Positions 18,059 to 25,224 of a DNA stretch of 40,320 nt are shown here, one piece after another; the stretch's first letter is position 1, and the number at the start of each line of letters is the position of its first letter. Below the pieces are notes generated by a model, which made no database searches, was not told the origin of the DNA, and saw nothing but the letters and a program-made list of their open reading frames with translations. The DNA is from Kiritimatiellia bacterium (lineage in GTDB: Bacteria > Verrucomicrobiota > Kiritimatiellia > RFP12 > UBA3636): contig JAFUOX010000096.1 in assembly GCA_017481725.1 (NCBI GenBank), forward strand, positions 1 through 40,320, written 5' to 3'. The position numbers and the translations under genes are program-made.

Positions 18059-18454
18059 ATGAGTTTGACAGATCCAATCGCAGATATGCTAACACGTATC
18101 CGCAATGCACAGAGTGCAGGTATCGAAATCATTGAGCTACCTAGCTCAAATCAAAAGGCTGGAATCGCTGGCGTTCTTAAGGAAGAAGGCTACATTGCAG
18201 ATTTTGAAGTCGAAGGCGATGCAAAGAAGGTTCTACGTATCGCTCTTAAGTACGACGAGAATGATAAGCCAGTAATCCGCGGTATCCGCCGTGAATCTAC
18301 TCCAGGCCTACGCCGCTTCTGCGGCTGCGATGAAATTCCTCGCGTACTTGGTGGTCTAGGAATTGCAATTCTCTCAACAAACCGTGGTATCATGGCTGGC
18401 CACAAGGCTCGCCGTGCTAAGCTCGGTGGCGAGATTATCTGCAGCGTTTGGTAA
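18059..18454 (+). CDS. rpsH: Ribosomal protein S8
   Basis: A 131-residue 30S protein binding the central domain of 16S rRNA; in E. coli it also represses the spc operon. MSLTDPIADMLTRIRNA and the end ILSTNRGIMAGHKARRAKLGGEIICSVW are canonical. AAAAGGAG stands about nine bases before the ATG. Because rpsZ upstream carries the TGA, this strong ribosome site matters for expression of the downstream genes. Confidence 0.97.
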   Translation: MSLTDPIADMLTRIRNAQSAGIEIIELPSSNQKAGIAGVLKEEGYIADFEVEGDAKKVLRIALKYDENDKPVIRGIRRESTPGLRRFCGCDEIPRVLGGLGIAILSTNRGIMAGHKARRAKLGGEIICSVW

Positions 18455-18468
18455 TAGGAGGTACGTAA

Positions 18469-19005
18469 ATGTCAAGAATTGGTAAAACTCCAGTTGAAAT
18501 CAAGGCAGGCGTAACTGTTACTATCAATGGCGATGTTGTAGCTGTTAAGGGTAAGCTTGGTGAGCTATCATACACTCTTCCAGAGGGTATCACAGCAGAA
18601 GTTAAAGAGAACCAGGTTATCGTAACACGCGCTTCTGATATTCGTCAGCACAAGTCCTTCCATGGCCTTGCACGTACTTTGATCAATAATATGATCGTTG
18701 GCGTAACAGATGGCTATAAGAAGACACTTGATATCGAGGGTGTTGGTTTTAAGGCTGTTATCGCAGGTTCCACACTTTCACTTTCTCTAGGCTTTGCATC
18801 TCCAAAGGATTATTCAATCCCAGCAGGTGTTAAGGTTACAGAGCAGGGTGGTGTGAAAATCATAGTTGAGGGCATCGACAAGCAGCTAGTTGGTCGTGTC
18901 GCAGCAGATATTCGCTCTTATTACCCAGCAGAGCCATATAAGGGCAAGGGTATTCGTTACACGGATGAGAAGATTCGTCGTAAGGAAGGTAAGACAGTTG
19001 CTTAA
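18469..19005 (+). CDS. rplF: Ribosomal protein L6
   Basis: A 178-residue 50S protein near the factor-binding site, built of two repeated domains. MSRIGKTPVEIKAGVTVTI opens domain 1; GVTDGYKKTLDIEGVGFKA links the domains; the C-terminus has EPYKGKGIRYTDEKIRRKEGKT. GGAGG lies six bases upstream. Confidence 0.97.
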   Translation: MSRIGKTPVEIKAGVTVTINGDVVAVKGKLGELSYTLPEGITAEVKENQVIVTRASDIRQHKSFHGLARTLINNMIVGVTDGYKKTLDIEGVGFKAVIAGSTLSLSLGFASPKDYSIPAGVKVTEQGGVKIIVEGIDKQLVGRVAADIRSYYPAEPYKGKGIRYTDEKIRRKEGKTVA

Positions 19006-19023
19006 TAGGAAGAACTTTAAGTT

Positions 19024-19389
19024 ATGAAGCTTGAAAATCGTAAAGACTATCGTATCCGCCGCCATAAGCGCCTACGTCAGAAGATCGCAGGTACAGCAGC
19101 ACGCCCACGTATGTCAGTATTCGTTTCAAATTCTCACATGTATGTGCAGTTTATTGATGACGATGCAGGCACAACACTAGCAGCTGCTAGCACACTAGGC
19201 ATGGATGCAAAACTAAATATCGAAACAGCTAAAGCTCTAGGCGAAAAAGCAGCTGAAGCAGCTAAAGCTAAGGGTATTACGACAATCGTTATCGACCGCG
19301 GTGGTTTCCGTTTCCACGGCCGCGTTAAGCAGCTAGTTGAGGCAGTACTTGCAGCAGGTCTAAAGGTACGTGAAGAGGAGGCTGAATAA
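19024..19389 (+). CDS. rplR: Ribosomal protein L18
   Basis: A 121-residue 5S rRNA-binding protein. [38 protein letters not shown] and the end [25 protein letters not shown] fit the family. It overlaps the rpsE start by one base. Confidence 0.96.
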   Translation: MKLENRKDYRIRRHKRLRQKIAGTAARPRMSVFVSNSHMYVQFIDDDAGTTLAAASTLGMDAKLNIETAKALGEKAAEAAKAKGITTIVIDRGGFRFHGRVKQLVEAVLAAGLKVREEEAE

Positions 19390-19868
19390 TGGCTTTCGAA
19401 GAAAAAGAGACTCCTGAGTTTGAGGAGAATGTCGTATTCGTTAATCGTTGCGCCAAGGTAGTAAAGGGCGGTCGCCGTTTTAGCTTCAGTGCAGTTGTCG
19501 TTATCGGCAACCGCGCTGGCAAGGTAGGCCTAGGCTTTGGTAAGGCAAATGAGGTTAGCGAAGCTATCCGTAAGGGAACAGAGGCAGCAAAGCGTGCTCT
19601 TGTAACAATCAAGATGAAGGGTACAACAATCCCTCACGAGGTTACAGGTCAGTGCGATGGTGGTCGCGTACTACTAAAGCCTGCATGTGATGGTACTGGT
19701 GTTATCGCTGGTGGCGGTATGCGTGCAGTTCTAGAACTATCTGGTATTCACAATATCCTCGGCAAGAGCCAGGGCAGTAAGAACCGTTTGAACGTAGTTA
19801 AGGCTACATTCGACGCTCTTTCACAGCTCCGCACTGCTGATGAGATTAAAGCACAGCGTAATGCATAA
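19389..19868 (+). CDS. rpsE: Ribosomal protein S5
   Basis: A 159-residue 30S protein acting in decoding fidelity and mRNA unwinding. The double-stranded RNA-binding part ([26 protein letters not shown]) and [26 protein letters not shown] are present. In most bacteria rpmD (L30) comes between rpsE and rplO; here rplO follows after only eleven bases, so L30 is missing at this place. Confidence 0.97.
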   Translation: MAFEEKETPEFEENVVFVNRCAKVVKGGRRFSFSAVVVIGNRAGKVGLGFGKANEVSEAIRKGTEAAKRALVTIKMKGTTIPHEVTGQCDGGRVLLKPACDGTGVIAGGGMRAVLELSGIHNILGKSQGSKNRLNVVKATFDALSQLRTADEIKAQRNA

Positions 19869-19879
19869 GGAGAATGGAA

Positions 19880-20335
19880 ATGACACTATCACTTTCTAAT
19901 CTTTATACAACTCCTGGCTCAAACAAGAAGTCAAAGCGTCTTGGCCGTGGTGAGTCATCAGGTAAGGGTAAAACCTCTGGTAAGGGTAACAAGGGTCAGA
20001 TGGCTCGTAAGGGTCACAAGAGGAAGGTTAACTTCGAGGGTGGTCAGATGCCACTATTGCGTCGTCTTCCAAAACGTGGCTTCAAGAACCCAGCACGTGT
20101 TGCTTACACAGCAGTAAATCTTGATGTACTAAACACATTCTTCAAGGATGGCGATGTAGTTGATGCAGCAGCTCTTGTAGCTGCAGGTGCAGTTAAGAAG
20201 TTCGCTAATGGCGGCTTCAAGGTACTTTGCAAGGGTGATCTAGAGAAGAAGCTAACTGTTAAAGCAAATGCTTTCTCAGCAACAGCTAAGGCTAAGATCG
20301 AAGCTCTTGGTGGTACATGCGAAGTTATTGCTTAA
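19880..20335 (+). CDS. rplO: Ribosomal protein L15
   Basis: A 151-residue late-assembly 50S protein. LYTTPGSNKKSKRLGRGESSGKGKTSGKGNKGQ is the usual glycine/lysine-rich N-terminal arm, followed by FEGGQMPLLRRLPKRGF. I choose ATG 19880 rather than 19874: AAGGAG at 19867-19872 is seven bases from the first and only one from the second. It is the last gene of the operon; a terminator follows and secY does not. Confidence 0.95.
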   Translation: MTLSLSNLYTTPGSNKKSKRLGRGESSGKGKTSGKGNKGQMARKGHKRKVNFEGGQMPLLRRLPKRGFKNPARVAYTAVNLDVLNTFFKDGDVVDAAALVAAGAVKKFANGGFKVLCKGDLEKKLTVKANAFSATAKAKIEALGGTCEVIA

Positions 20336-20359
20336 TCTAAGTAACAACCGCATTACACA

Positions 20360-20391
20360 AAAGGCGTGGGCGAAAGCTCACGCCTTTTTTT
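20360..20391 (+). terminator. Rho-independent terminator of the ribosomal operon
   Basis: AGGCGTGGGC, a GAAA tetraloop and GCTCACGCCT form a ten-pair stem with one G-T pair, followed by seven T. It is 25 bases after rplO and ends the 12-kb operon. The left inverted repeat begins within its T tract. Confidence 0.92.
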
Positions 20392-20628
20392 GTGTCTAAT
20401 ACGTGAGAAGGAAGTATGGAGAAGCGACTTTCAGTCGCTTTATGCGCACGTGATGTGCGTGGGTGCGCTCTCGCGCAGTAAAACAGGATTACACGATTTG
20501 CAGGATGCTCAGGATTGTGTTGTTGTGTGCGCAGTGCACGACACTAGCGCTTGACGTTGGACATGGTCTTGCTCTCGTTGTCGCAAGGCCAACTTACAAG
20601 CGCTAGTGTGGTGGCAACCCATGTTCTT
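20389..20628 (+). repeat. 240-bp inverted repeat, left copy
   Basis: It runs from TGTGTCTAATACGTG to ACCCATGTTCTT and matches the reverse complement of 23990-24229 over 240 bases with few differences. Inside are a perfect hairpin AAGCGACT-TTC-AGTCGCTT, a GC-rich GCGCAC palindrome, the phrase CAGGATTACACGATTTGCAG, and nested arms ACACTAGCGCTTG (20542-20554) / CAAGCGCTAGTGT (20597-20609) that enclose GTTGG/CCAAC and CTTGC/GCAAG. A partial third copy of the first hairpin follows at 20634-20680. Confidence 0.9.
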
Positions 20629-20687
20629 CAAGTGCGTGAAAAGTATGGAGAAGCGACTTCCAGTCGCTTTATGCGCAGCACTCACAT

Positions 20688-20911
20688 AACTGGGGTGTAA
20701 GCCTTTTAGTCTTACACTTAACTGGGGTGCAAGCCTTTCAGTCTTGCACTTAACTGGGATGCAAGCCTTTTAGCCTTGCATTTAACTGGGGTGCAAGCCT
20801 TTCAGTCTTACACTTAACTGGGGTGTAAGCCTTTTAGTCTTACACTTAACTGGGATGCAAGCCTTTCAGCCTTGCATTTAACTGGGCGTGTAAGCCTTTC
20901 AGTCTTACACG
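20688..20911 (+). repeat. Seven tandem 32-bp hairpin repeats
   Basis: Units begin at 20688, 20720, 20752, 20784, 20816, 20848 and 20880, exactly 32 bases apart, each opening AACTGGG. Each carries a seven-base stem with a nine-base CCTTTyAGy loop: GTGTAAG/CTTACAC (units 1, 5, 7), GTGCAAG/CTTGCAC (2), ATGCAAG/CTTGCAT (3, 6). Unit 4 is a mixture (GTGCAAG with CTTACAC). The two arms change together, so base pairing appears to be kept. There are no spacers, so it is not a CRISPR. Confidence 0.92.
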
Positions 20912-21154
20912 CTCACAGATTCCCGCAAAGCGCCTGCTACTGCGCCCACCCTAATTTGTTGGCTGTTGTAAACCGCTTCTGATTAACAAATATTATAATG
21001 CACTTTCCCAACCACAAATTCTGATTGCAAAAGTTAAAAAACAAGAGTTGCTTTAATTTAAAATATAGAATATAATTTTTTAAAAATGTGGGATTTGTAT
21101 AAAAATAGAGCAAAAGTAGTTTTAAGCAACTACTGAAAATGAGGTACTTATCAT
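20912..21154. other. Gap before the island genes, with a small palindrome
   Basis: No gene is visible. The first half still looks like repeat debris; the second half is AT-rich. AGTAGTT (21115-21121) and AACTACT (21128-21134) form a seven-base palindrome with a six-base loop, 20 bases before the gene at 21155. It could be an operator or a leader hairpin. Confidence 0.45.
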
Positions 21155-21865
21155 ATGAAACAAAAAAATTATGTTATAGATGCGATGAGGAAAAATGGTG
21201 GATATGCTACGTTTCAACAATTAAATAGATTGGTAGATTTTTCTACTTGGGGAACCAAAACACCTTTTGCATCAATAAGAAGAATTGTACAAACAAATGA
21301 TGAATTTTTTAGGGTACAATCTGGATTATGGGCATTAAAAGAATGTGAGAAGGTTGTTTTAGAAAAATTTAAAATAGATACAAAGGATCAAGGCAGTATA
21401 AATGAATTTACTCATTCGTATTTTCAAGGAATTATTGTTGAAATAGGTAATTTAAGAAAATATGGTACTTATGTGCCTCCACAAGATAAAAATAAATTAT
21501 TTTTAGAAACGAAATTGTCAGAGTTAACCTCAACAGACAAGATTTATGATTTTACATATCCTGAAATTTTAAGGAAGGCAAAAACAGTAGACACAATTTG
21601 GTTTAATGAACGAAAAATGCCTTATGCTTTTTATGAGGTAGAACATTCAACAGATATTAAAAATTCATTAAATAAGTTCTATGAATTACAAGATTTTAGA
21701 GCAAAGTTTTATATTGTTGCTGCTAAGGAAAGAGAACATCAATTTGATGATATAATAAATGCTTCAATTTATGCACCAATAAAAGAGATTGTAAGTTTTG
21801 TTGATTATGATTCTTTGATTAAACTATATGATGTAGAAAATAAGGTATGCAAAAAGGTGATTTAA
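21155..21865 (+). CDS. Winged-helix protein with PD-(D/E)XK-like domain (236 aa)
   Basis: Residues 1-62 look like a winged-helix/HARE-type module (VIDAMRKNGGYATFQQL ... FFRVQSGLWAL). The C-terminal part has D146 in DTIWF, followed by AFYEVEHSTDIKNSLNKFYEL with E161-x-E163 and then FYIVAA, an arrangement seen in restriction-endonuclease-like folds. I infer a DNA-acting or sensing protein, perhaps of a defence or restriction type; no methylase is nearby. It is strongly AT-rich, unlike the ribosomal operon beside it, which suggests acquisition. The next gene overlaps by one base and is surely co-expressed. Confidence 0.65.
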   Translation: MKQKNYVIDAMRKNGGYATFQQLNRLVDFSTWGTKTPFASIRRIVQTNDEFFRVQSGLWALKECEKVVLEKFKIDTKDQGSINEFTHSYFQGIIVEIGNLRKYGTYVPPQDKNKLFLETKLSELTSTDKIYDFTYPEILRKAKTVDTIWFNERKMPYAFYEVEHSTDIKNSLNKFYELQDFRAKFYIVAAKEREHQFDDIINASIYAPIKEIVSFVDYDSLIKLYDVENKVCKKVI

Positions 21866-22065
21866 TGAAAAAATATACTATTGCAATACAAGAGACTATC
21901 GTTGATGAGTTTGAAATAGAAGCAAAAGATTTAAGAGAAGCTTTTGATATTGCTGCAAAAAAATATAATAAAGGTGAATTTGTTCTTTGCCCAGGAGAAG
22001 TGCATTCTAAACTGATGGCAGTAGTAAAACCAGACTGCGAATCAAAGGAATGGAATGAATTTTAA
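21865..22065 (+). CDS. DpnD/PcfM-like small protein (66 aa)
   Basis: MKKYTIAIQETIVDEFEIEAKDLREAFDIAAKKYNKGEFVL resembles the DpnD/PcfM family (Y-x-V-x-I-x-E-T ... V-x-A-x-x-x-x-E-A ... Y-x-x-G-E-x-V-L), named after a small protein of the Dpn restriction locus and a conjugative-plasmid protein; its biochemical role is unknown. I start it at ATG 21865, overlapping the upstream stop, because AAGGTG stands six bases away; an earlier in-frame ATG at 21847 lies inside the previous gene. Its pairing with a nuclease-like gene is suggestive of a restriction-related cassette. Confidence 0.6.
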   Translation: MKKYTIAIQETIVDEFEIEAKDLREAFDIAAKKYNKGEFVLCPGEVHSKLMAVVKPDCESKEWNEF

Positions 22066-22135
22066 TTCTTTTTGATTATGCTTTAAAGGTAGTATAAAAA
22101 TGAGGATAATAGATTTAAGTTAAAAGAGCTTATTA

Positions 22136-22387
22136 TCAAAGAACAACATATTCGTCCACCATTCGTTGTGCAATTTCCATATCGCCAGCTTGCACTGCTG
22201 CCATATAGGCTGCGTCAGCAATGACGGAAGCACGTGATTTTTTTTTCAATTGACTATTTTCAACCGCTTTTGATATCATACCAATGAACTCGGTAATCGG
22301 GGTTTGTCTCTCGCTTTCTGCGATGGCAACCAACTGCCCTACCGAGTTTTTATATTTAGCAACATCAATTGCTTCTATAGAATACAA
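22136..22387 (-). CDS. Small hypothetical protein, TTG start (83 aa)
   Basis: Reads (M)YSIEAIDVAKYKNSVGQL to MVDEYVVL with TGA as stop, followed directly by TAA. A GGAG five bases before TTG supports the start. The frame is open for some 26 codons further upstream (FTILEYVKDGVRL...) but without another start, so it may be the 3' half of an older gene. It is mostly helical, alanine-rich and less AT-rich than its neighbours. I recognise no family. It is convergent with the DpnD-like gene. Confidence 0.4.
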   Translation of the reverse strand: MYSIEAIDVAKYKNSVGQLVAIAESERQTPITEFIGMISKAVENSQLKKKSRASVIADAAYMAAVQAGDMEIAQRMVDEYVVL

Positions 22388-22690
22388 TCTTACTCCATCC
22401 TTAACATATTCTAAAATTGTAAAGCAACGGGTTATTGGAAAACAAATAGTGTTAAGTATAATTTTCTATTGATAGCACATGAGTACCTATTTATTTTCAA
22501 AAAGGCATAGGATAATCTTCTTATATATTATTCTATTGTTTTTTACTGTATAATCCTGTCGAAAGCATTCCCATAATTGTGGTAGGGTAGCCATCGAAAG
22601 GTATGTTGCACTCTCTTATTCACTATGACATAGTGCTTAACCGGTATTCGCCCATCCTCTTCTTGCGCGAGAGCGCACTCGCGCGCCCCG

Positions 22691-22717
22691 CGCGCCAAGC
22701 TCCTCGCACTTTTAGCC
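22691..22717 (+). repeat. 27-bp direct repeat, copy 1
   Basis: Begins CGCGCCAAGCTCCTCGCAC. Two substitutions separate it from copy 2 at 23956-23982. Each copy stands next to sequence related to the 240-bp repeat. Confidence 0.8.
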
Positions 22718-22810
22718 ATCATCCTAGCCATCACGCTTGTGGTTGTGGCAATTGAACCAATTGGGTAAAAAACGCTCTGCGTCCGCAATGTTTGGGCTGT
22801 AGATTTTTGT

Positions 22811-22839
22811 TTGTCTTTATTTTTTTCCCGTGTTATAAT
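22811..22839 (+). promoter_or_regulatory. Candidate promoter of the ORF6N gene
   Basis: TTGTCT (22811-22816), a 17-base spacer and a perfect TATAAT (22834-22839). It lies 71 bases before the ATG at 22911. Confidence 0.6.
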
Positions 22840-22910
22840 AAGGTTGTTAAATACAAAAGTTTATTGTTTGAATTGGTAATAAAGAACTGAATATAACCCT
22901 GGAGGATTGC

Positions 22911-23846
22911 ATGAATAATTCTAAAGAAATAATAAACGTACAAGTTGAAGCGTCTATTAAAGAAAGTATTTTCTCTATAAGAGGTCAACAAGTAATAGCA
23001 GATAGGGATATCGCTAAATTATATGGTGTTACAACAAGTGCATTAAATCAAGCCGTTAAGCGTAATCATAAACGATTTCCAGAGCGATTTATGTTTCAGC
23101 TTACAGATGAAGAATTTCATAAATGGAAATCACAAATTGTGATATCCAAAATGTCTGACTCTTCGTTCCGCATGGGGTTGCGAACAAAACCATATGTATT
23201 TACAGAGCATGGTGTAACAATGTTAGCGGCTGTATTAAAAAGTCAAACTGCTATAAATATTTCTCTATCAATAATAGATGCCTTTGTCGCTATGCGTAGA
23301 TTTATATCTATGAACGAAGATGTGTTTAAAAGAGTGCAGATGCTTGAATTACGTCAGAATTTAGATCAAGAACACAATGAAGCTCAATTTAAAAAGGTTT
23401 TTGCGGCATTAGAAGAAAAGAAGAGTAGTGTTCAAGGTGTATTTTTTGATGGACAACTATGGGATGCTCGAATGTTGATTGATGAAATAATACAAACAGC
23501 AAAGCAATCAATAATACTGATAGATAATTGGGTCTCGGTTTCCACTTTAAATATGTTTGCATCAAAAAATGAGAATGTATTTTTAAAAATTGTTACTACT
23601 TCTCATAGAGATAAAAATGGCAATCTTAAACAAAATATATCACAAGAAGATGCTTTAAAATTTAATGCTCAGTATCCAAAGTTAGAAATTATTTTTAATA
23701 ATACCTTCCACGATAGATTTCTGATAATCGACGATCGAGATTTGTATCTTATTGGTGCTTCTCTAAAAGACTTGGGTAAAAAATGTTTTGGATTCACGCA
23801 ATTAGATTCTTGTTTTATTTCAGATATAAAAAAGCGCATATATTGA
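22911..23846 (+). CDS. ORF6N-domain protein with PLD-like C-terminus (311 aa)
   Basis: Residues about 14-105 match the ORF6N domain (IRGQQVIADRDIAKLYGV, RNHKRFPERFMFQLT, KPYVFTEHGVTMLAAVL), a DNA-binding-type module of phage and mobile elements related to KilA-N. A coiled linker follows (about 140-170). The C-terminal part (WDARMLIDEIIQTAKQSIILID ... FHDRFLIID at 266-274 ... LIGASLKDLG) resembles a phospholipase-D-like domain with H267. Such fusions recur in mobile regions and may be antiviral or regulatory; the role is unproved. GGAGG stands six bases before the ATG. It ends in TGA, and the following codons run into repeat DNA. Confidence 0.8.
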   Translation: MNNSKEIINVQVEASIKESIFSIRGQQVIADRDIAKLYGVTTSALNQAVKRNHKRFPERFMFQLTDEEFHKWKSQIVISKMSDSSFRMGLRTKPYVFTEHGVTMLAAVLKSQTAINISLSIIDAFVAMRRFISMNEDVFKRVQMLELRQNLDQEHNEAQFKKVFAALEEKKSSVQGVFFDGQLWDARMLIDEIIQTAKQSIILIDNWVSVSTLNMFASKNENVFLKIVTTSHRDKNGNLKQNISQEDALKFNAQYPKLEIIFNNTFHDRFLIIDDRDLYLIGASLKDLGKKCFGFTQLDSCFISDIKKRIY

Positions 23847-23955
23847 TATAAATGTGCAAACAGCTGCCAAATTAAAAAAATAAGAAAGAGCTTCTTAAAT
23901 TGACATTGTTGCAGCGCTTGCTCTGCGCGAATTAATTTGCTCTCCCACATCCCCA

Positions 23956-23982
23956 CGCGCCAATCTCCTCGCATTTTTAGCC
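23956..23982 (+). repeat. 27-bp direct repeat, copy 2
   Basis: Second copy of the phrase at 22691-22717, located seven bases before the right 240-bp inverted repeat. Confidence 0.8.
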
Positions 23983-23989
23983 AACACAC

Positions 23990-24229
23990 AAGAAACATGG
24001 GTGCCCCCACACTAGCGCTTGTAAGTTGGCCTTGCGCCAACGAGAGCAAGACCATGTCCAACGTCAAGCGCTAGTGTCGTGCACTGCGCACACAACAACT
24101 CAATCCTGAGCATCCCGCAAATCCTGTAATCCTGTTTTCCTGCGCGAGAGCGCACTCGCGCACATCACGTGCGCAAAAAGCGACTGAAAGTCGCTTCTCC
24201 ATACTTCCTTCACACGTATTAGACACAAA
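23990..24229 (-). repeat. 240-bp inverted repeat, right copy
   Basis: It is the reverse complement of 20389-20628 with the same internal hairpins and both ACACTAGCGCTTG arms. Together the copies enclose about 3.4 kb of accessory genes. No transposase is between them. Confidence 0.9.
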
Positions 24230-24545
24230 CCATAAATTCCACACTTGACCAAATGTGCTTCTCCTAAGCCTATGCACATTGTAAATTTTCGATATTAATC
24301 TCTCTTAATGCTTTCGGCAATACTGTTTTTTCAATAATCCCTTGAATAATTTTTTAGTAGAAATGAGGCTCGCTTATAACCGTGAATCTCACATAAGATT
24401 TTAGAAAAAACTTCTATGCCCTAAACTCTACTATCTGTTACGTGTTATTGCATTTTAATATCTGTTATGGTAAAATTTACACGTTTTTATTTTTAACACA
24501 TCTGTGTGTGGTTTTATACAAAGGTTTTAATAAATTATTCCTATT
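24230..24545. other. Gap between the island and the mcsA-like gene
   Basis: No complete gene. On the minus strand 24270-24353 reads 27 codons resembling a protein end (IIEKTVLPKALREINIENL then TAG), cut off by an in-frame stop before any start; it may be a gene scrap. A promoter candidate lies at 24448-24476. Confidence 0.4.
24448..24476 (+). promoter_or_regulatory. Candidate promoter of the mcsA-mcsB pair
   Basis: TTGCAT (24448-24453), a 17-base spacer and TAAAAT (24471-24476), 69 bases before the ATG. The -35 match is weak. Confidence 0.4.
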
Positions 24546-25190
24546 ATGAAATGTGAAATCTGTCATATAAATGATGCCCAACAACCCATTGAAAAAATAG
24601 AAAATGGCGTTGCTAAGGAGTATTATGTTTGCAAATCTTGTGCAAGCCAACTAAAGATTGGTCAAATTGGCAAATATTCTATGGCTGATGTTCTCTTTGA
24701 TTTTTCTTCAACAAAACAAAATGAAGAAATCGATCCCCCAATAATAGAGATGAATTGTCCAACCTGTGGATCTAGTTTTGCCAAAATTCATGAGAGCCAC
24801 CGTGCCGGATGCCCAGATTGCTATCAAATATTTAAAAAGCAATTGGGGTATATGGTTGCTGTATATAATTCCTCAGATGTTTATTCGGTTAAAAATGAAG
24901 TGCTAGAACTTGAGAAAAAACTCTCTGCTGCAATTTCTGATGAACGCTATGAGGATGCTGCTGTAATTCGTGATCTCATTAAATCAAAAACAGAAGCTAA
25001 AACTCTAAAACCTTCTGCCAATAATAAGCCACAAATGCCTGAAGAACTTCTCGAGGCAATGAAAAAAATGGGAATCGATGTTGATATTATCAATAAGCAA
25101 CAGAATGATGACGATCCTTCTGATGATGGCAATGATGATTCAAGCATTGATTTTGATGGTGATGATGATAGTGATGATGACCCATTTTGA
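24546..25190 (+). CDS. mcsA: McsA-like zinc-finger protein with UvrB/UvrC motif
   Basis: 214 residues. Two zinc-binding pairs stand at the N-terminus: CEIC (3-6) with CKSC (29-32), and CPTC with CPDC near 75-97. A UvrB/UvrC motif follows (VLELEKKLSAAISDERYEDAAVIRDLI, about 119-145). The tail is very acidic (DDDPSDDGNDDSS). In Firmicutes and chlamydiae McsA activates the protein-arginine kinase McsB, and the next gene here is an McsB homologue. The stop is TGA; the next in-frame stop is seven codons on (YFKTVV then TAA). No ctsR or clpC is beside it. Confidence 0.85.
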   Translation: MKCEICHINDAQQPIEKIENGVAKEYYVCKSCASQLKIGQIGKYSMADVLFDFSSTKQNEEIDPPIIEMNCPTCGSSFAKIHESHRAGCPDCYQIFKKQLGYMVAVYNSSDVYSVKNEVLELEKKLSAAISDERYEDAAVIRDLIKSKTEAKTLKPSANNKPQMPEELLEAMKKMGIDVDIINKQQNDDDPSDDGNDDSSIDFDGDDDSDDDPF

Positions 25191-25224
25191 TATTTTAAGA
25201 CAGTAGTATAATCGAGGATAGAAT

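Larger units (their letters stand above)
22388..22910. other. Repeat-bearing gap before the ORF6N gene
   Basis: No gene is credible. The middle part has TGCGCGAGAGCGCACTCGCG at 22664-22683, shared with the right inverted repeat (24141 onward), and a 27-base phrase at 22691-22717 that recurs at 23956-23982 with two changes. The rest is AT-rich and ends with the promoter of the next gene. Confidence 0.6.

Noticed and set aside
20688-20911. CRISPR array
   Set aside because: The 32-base units are directly adjacent with no unique spacers, and no cas gene is near.
22543-22788. Minus-strand ORF of 81 codons
   Set aside because: It covers GC-rich palindromic repeat DNA (GCGCGAGAGCGC and the 27-base phrase) and its translation shows no protein-like pattern.
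24071-24277. Minus-strand ORF of 68 codons, and the plus-strand ORF at 20366-20554
   Set aside because: Both are translations of the 240-bp inverted repeat; similarity between them only reflects the DNA repeat.
24270-24353. Minus-strand gene ending IIEKTVLPKALREINIENL
   Set aside because: It looks protein-like but is cut by TAA after 27 codons with no start; at best a gene scrap, so not listed as a gene.
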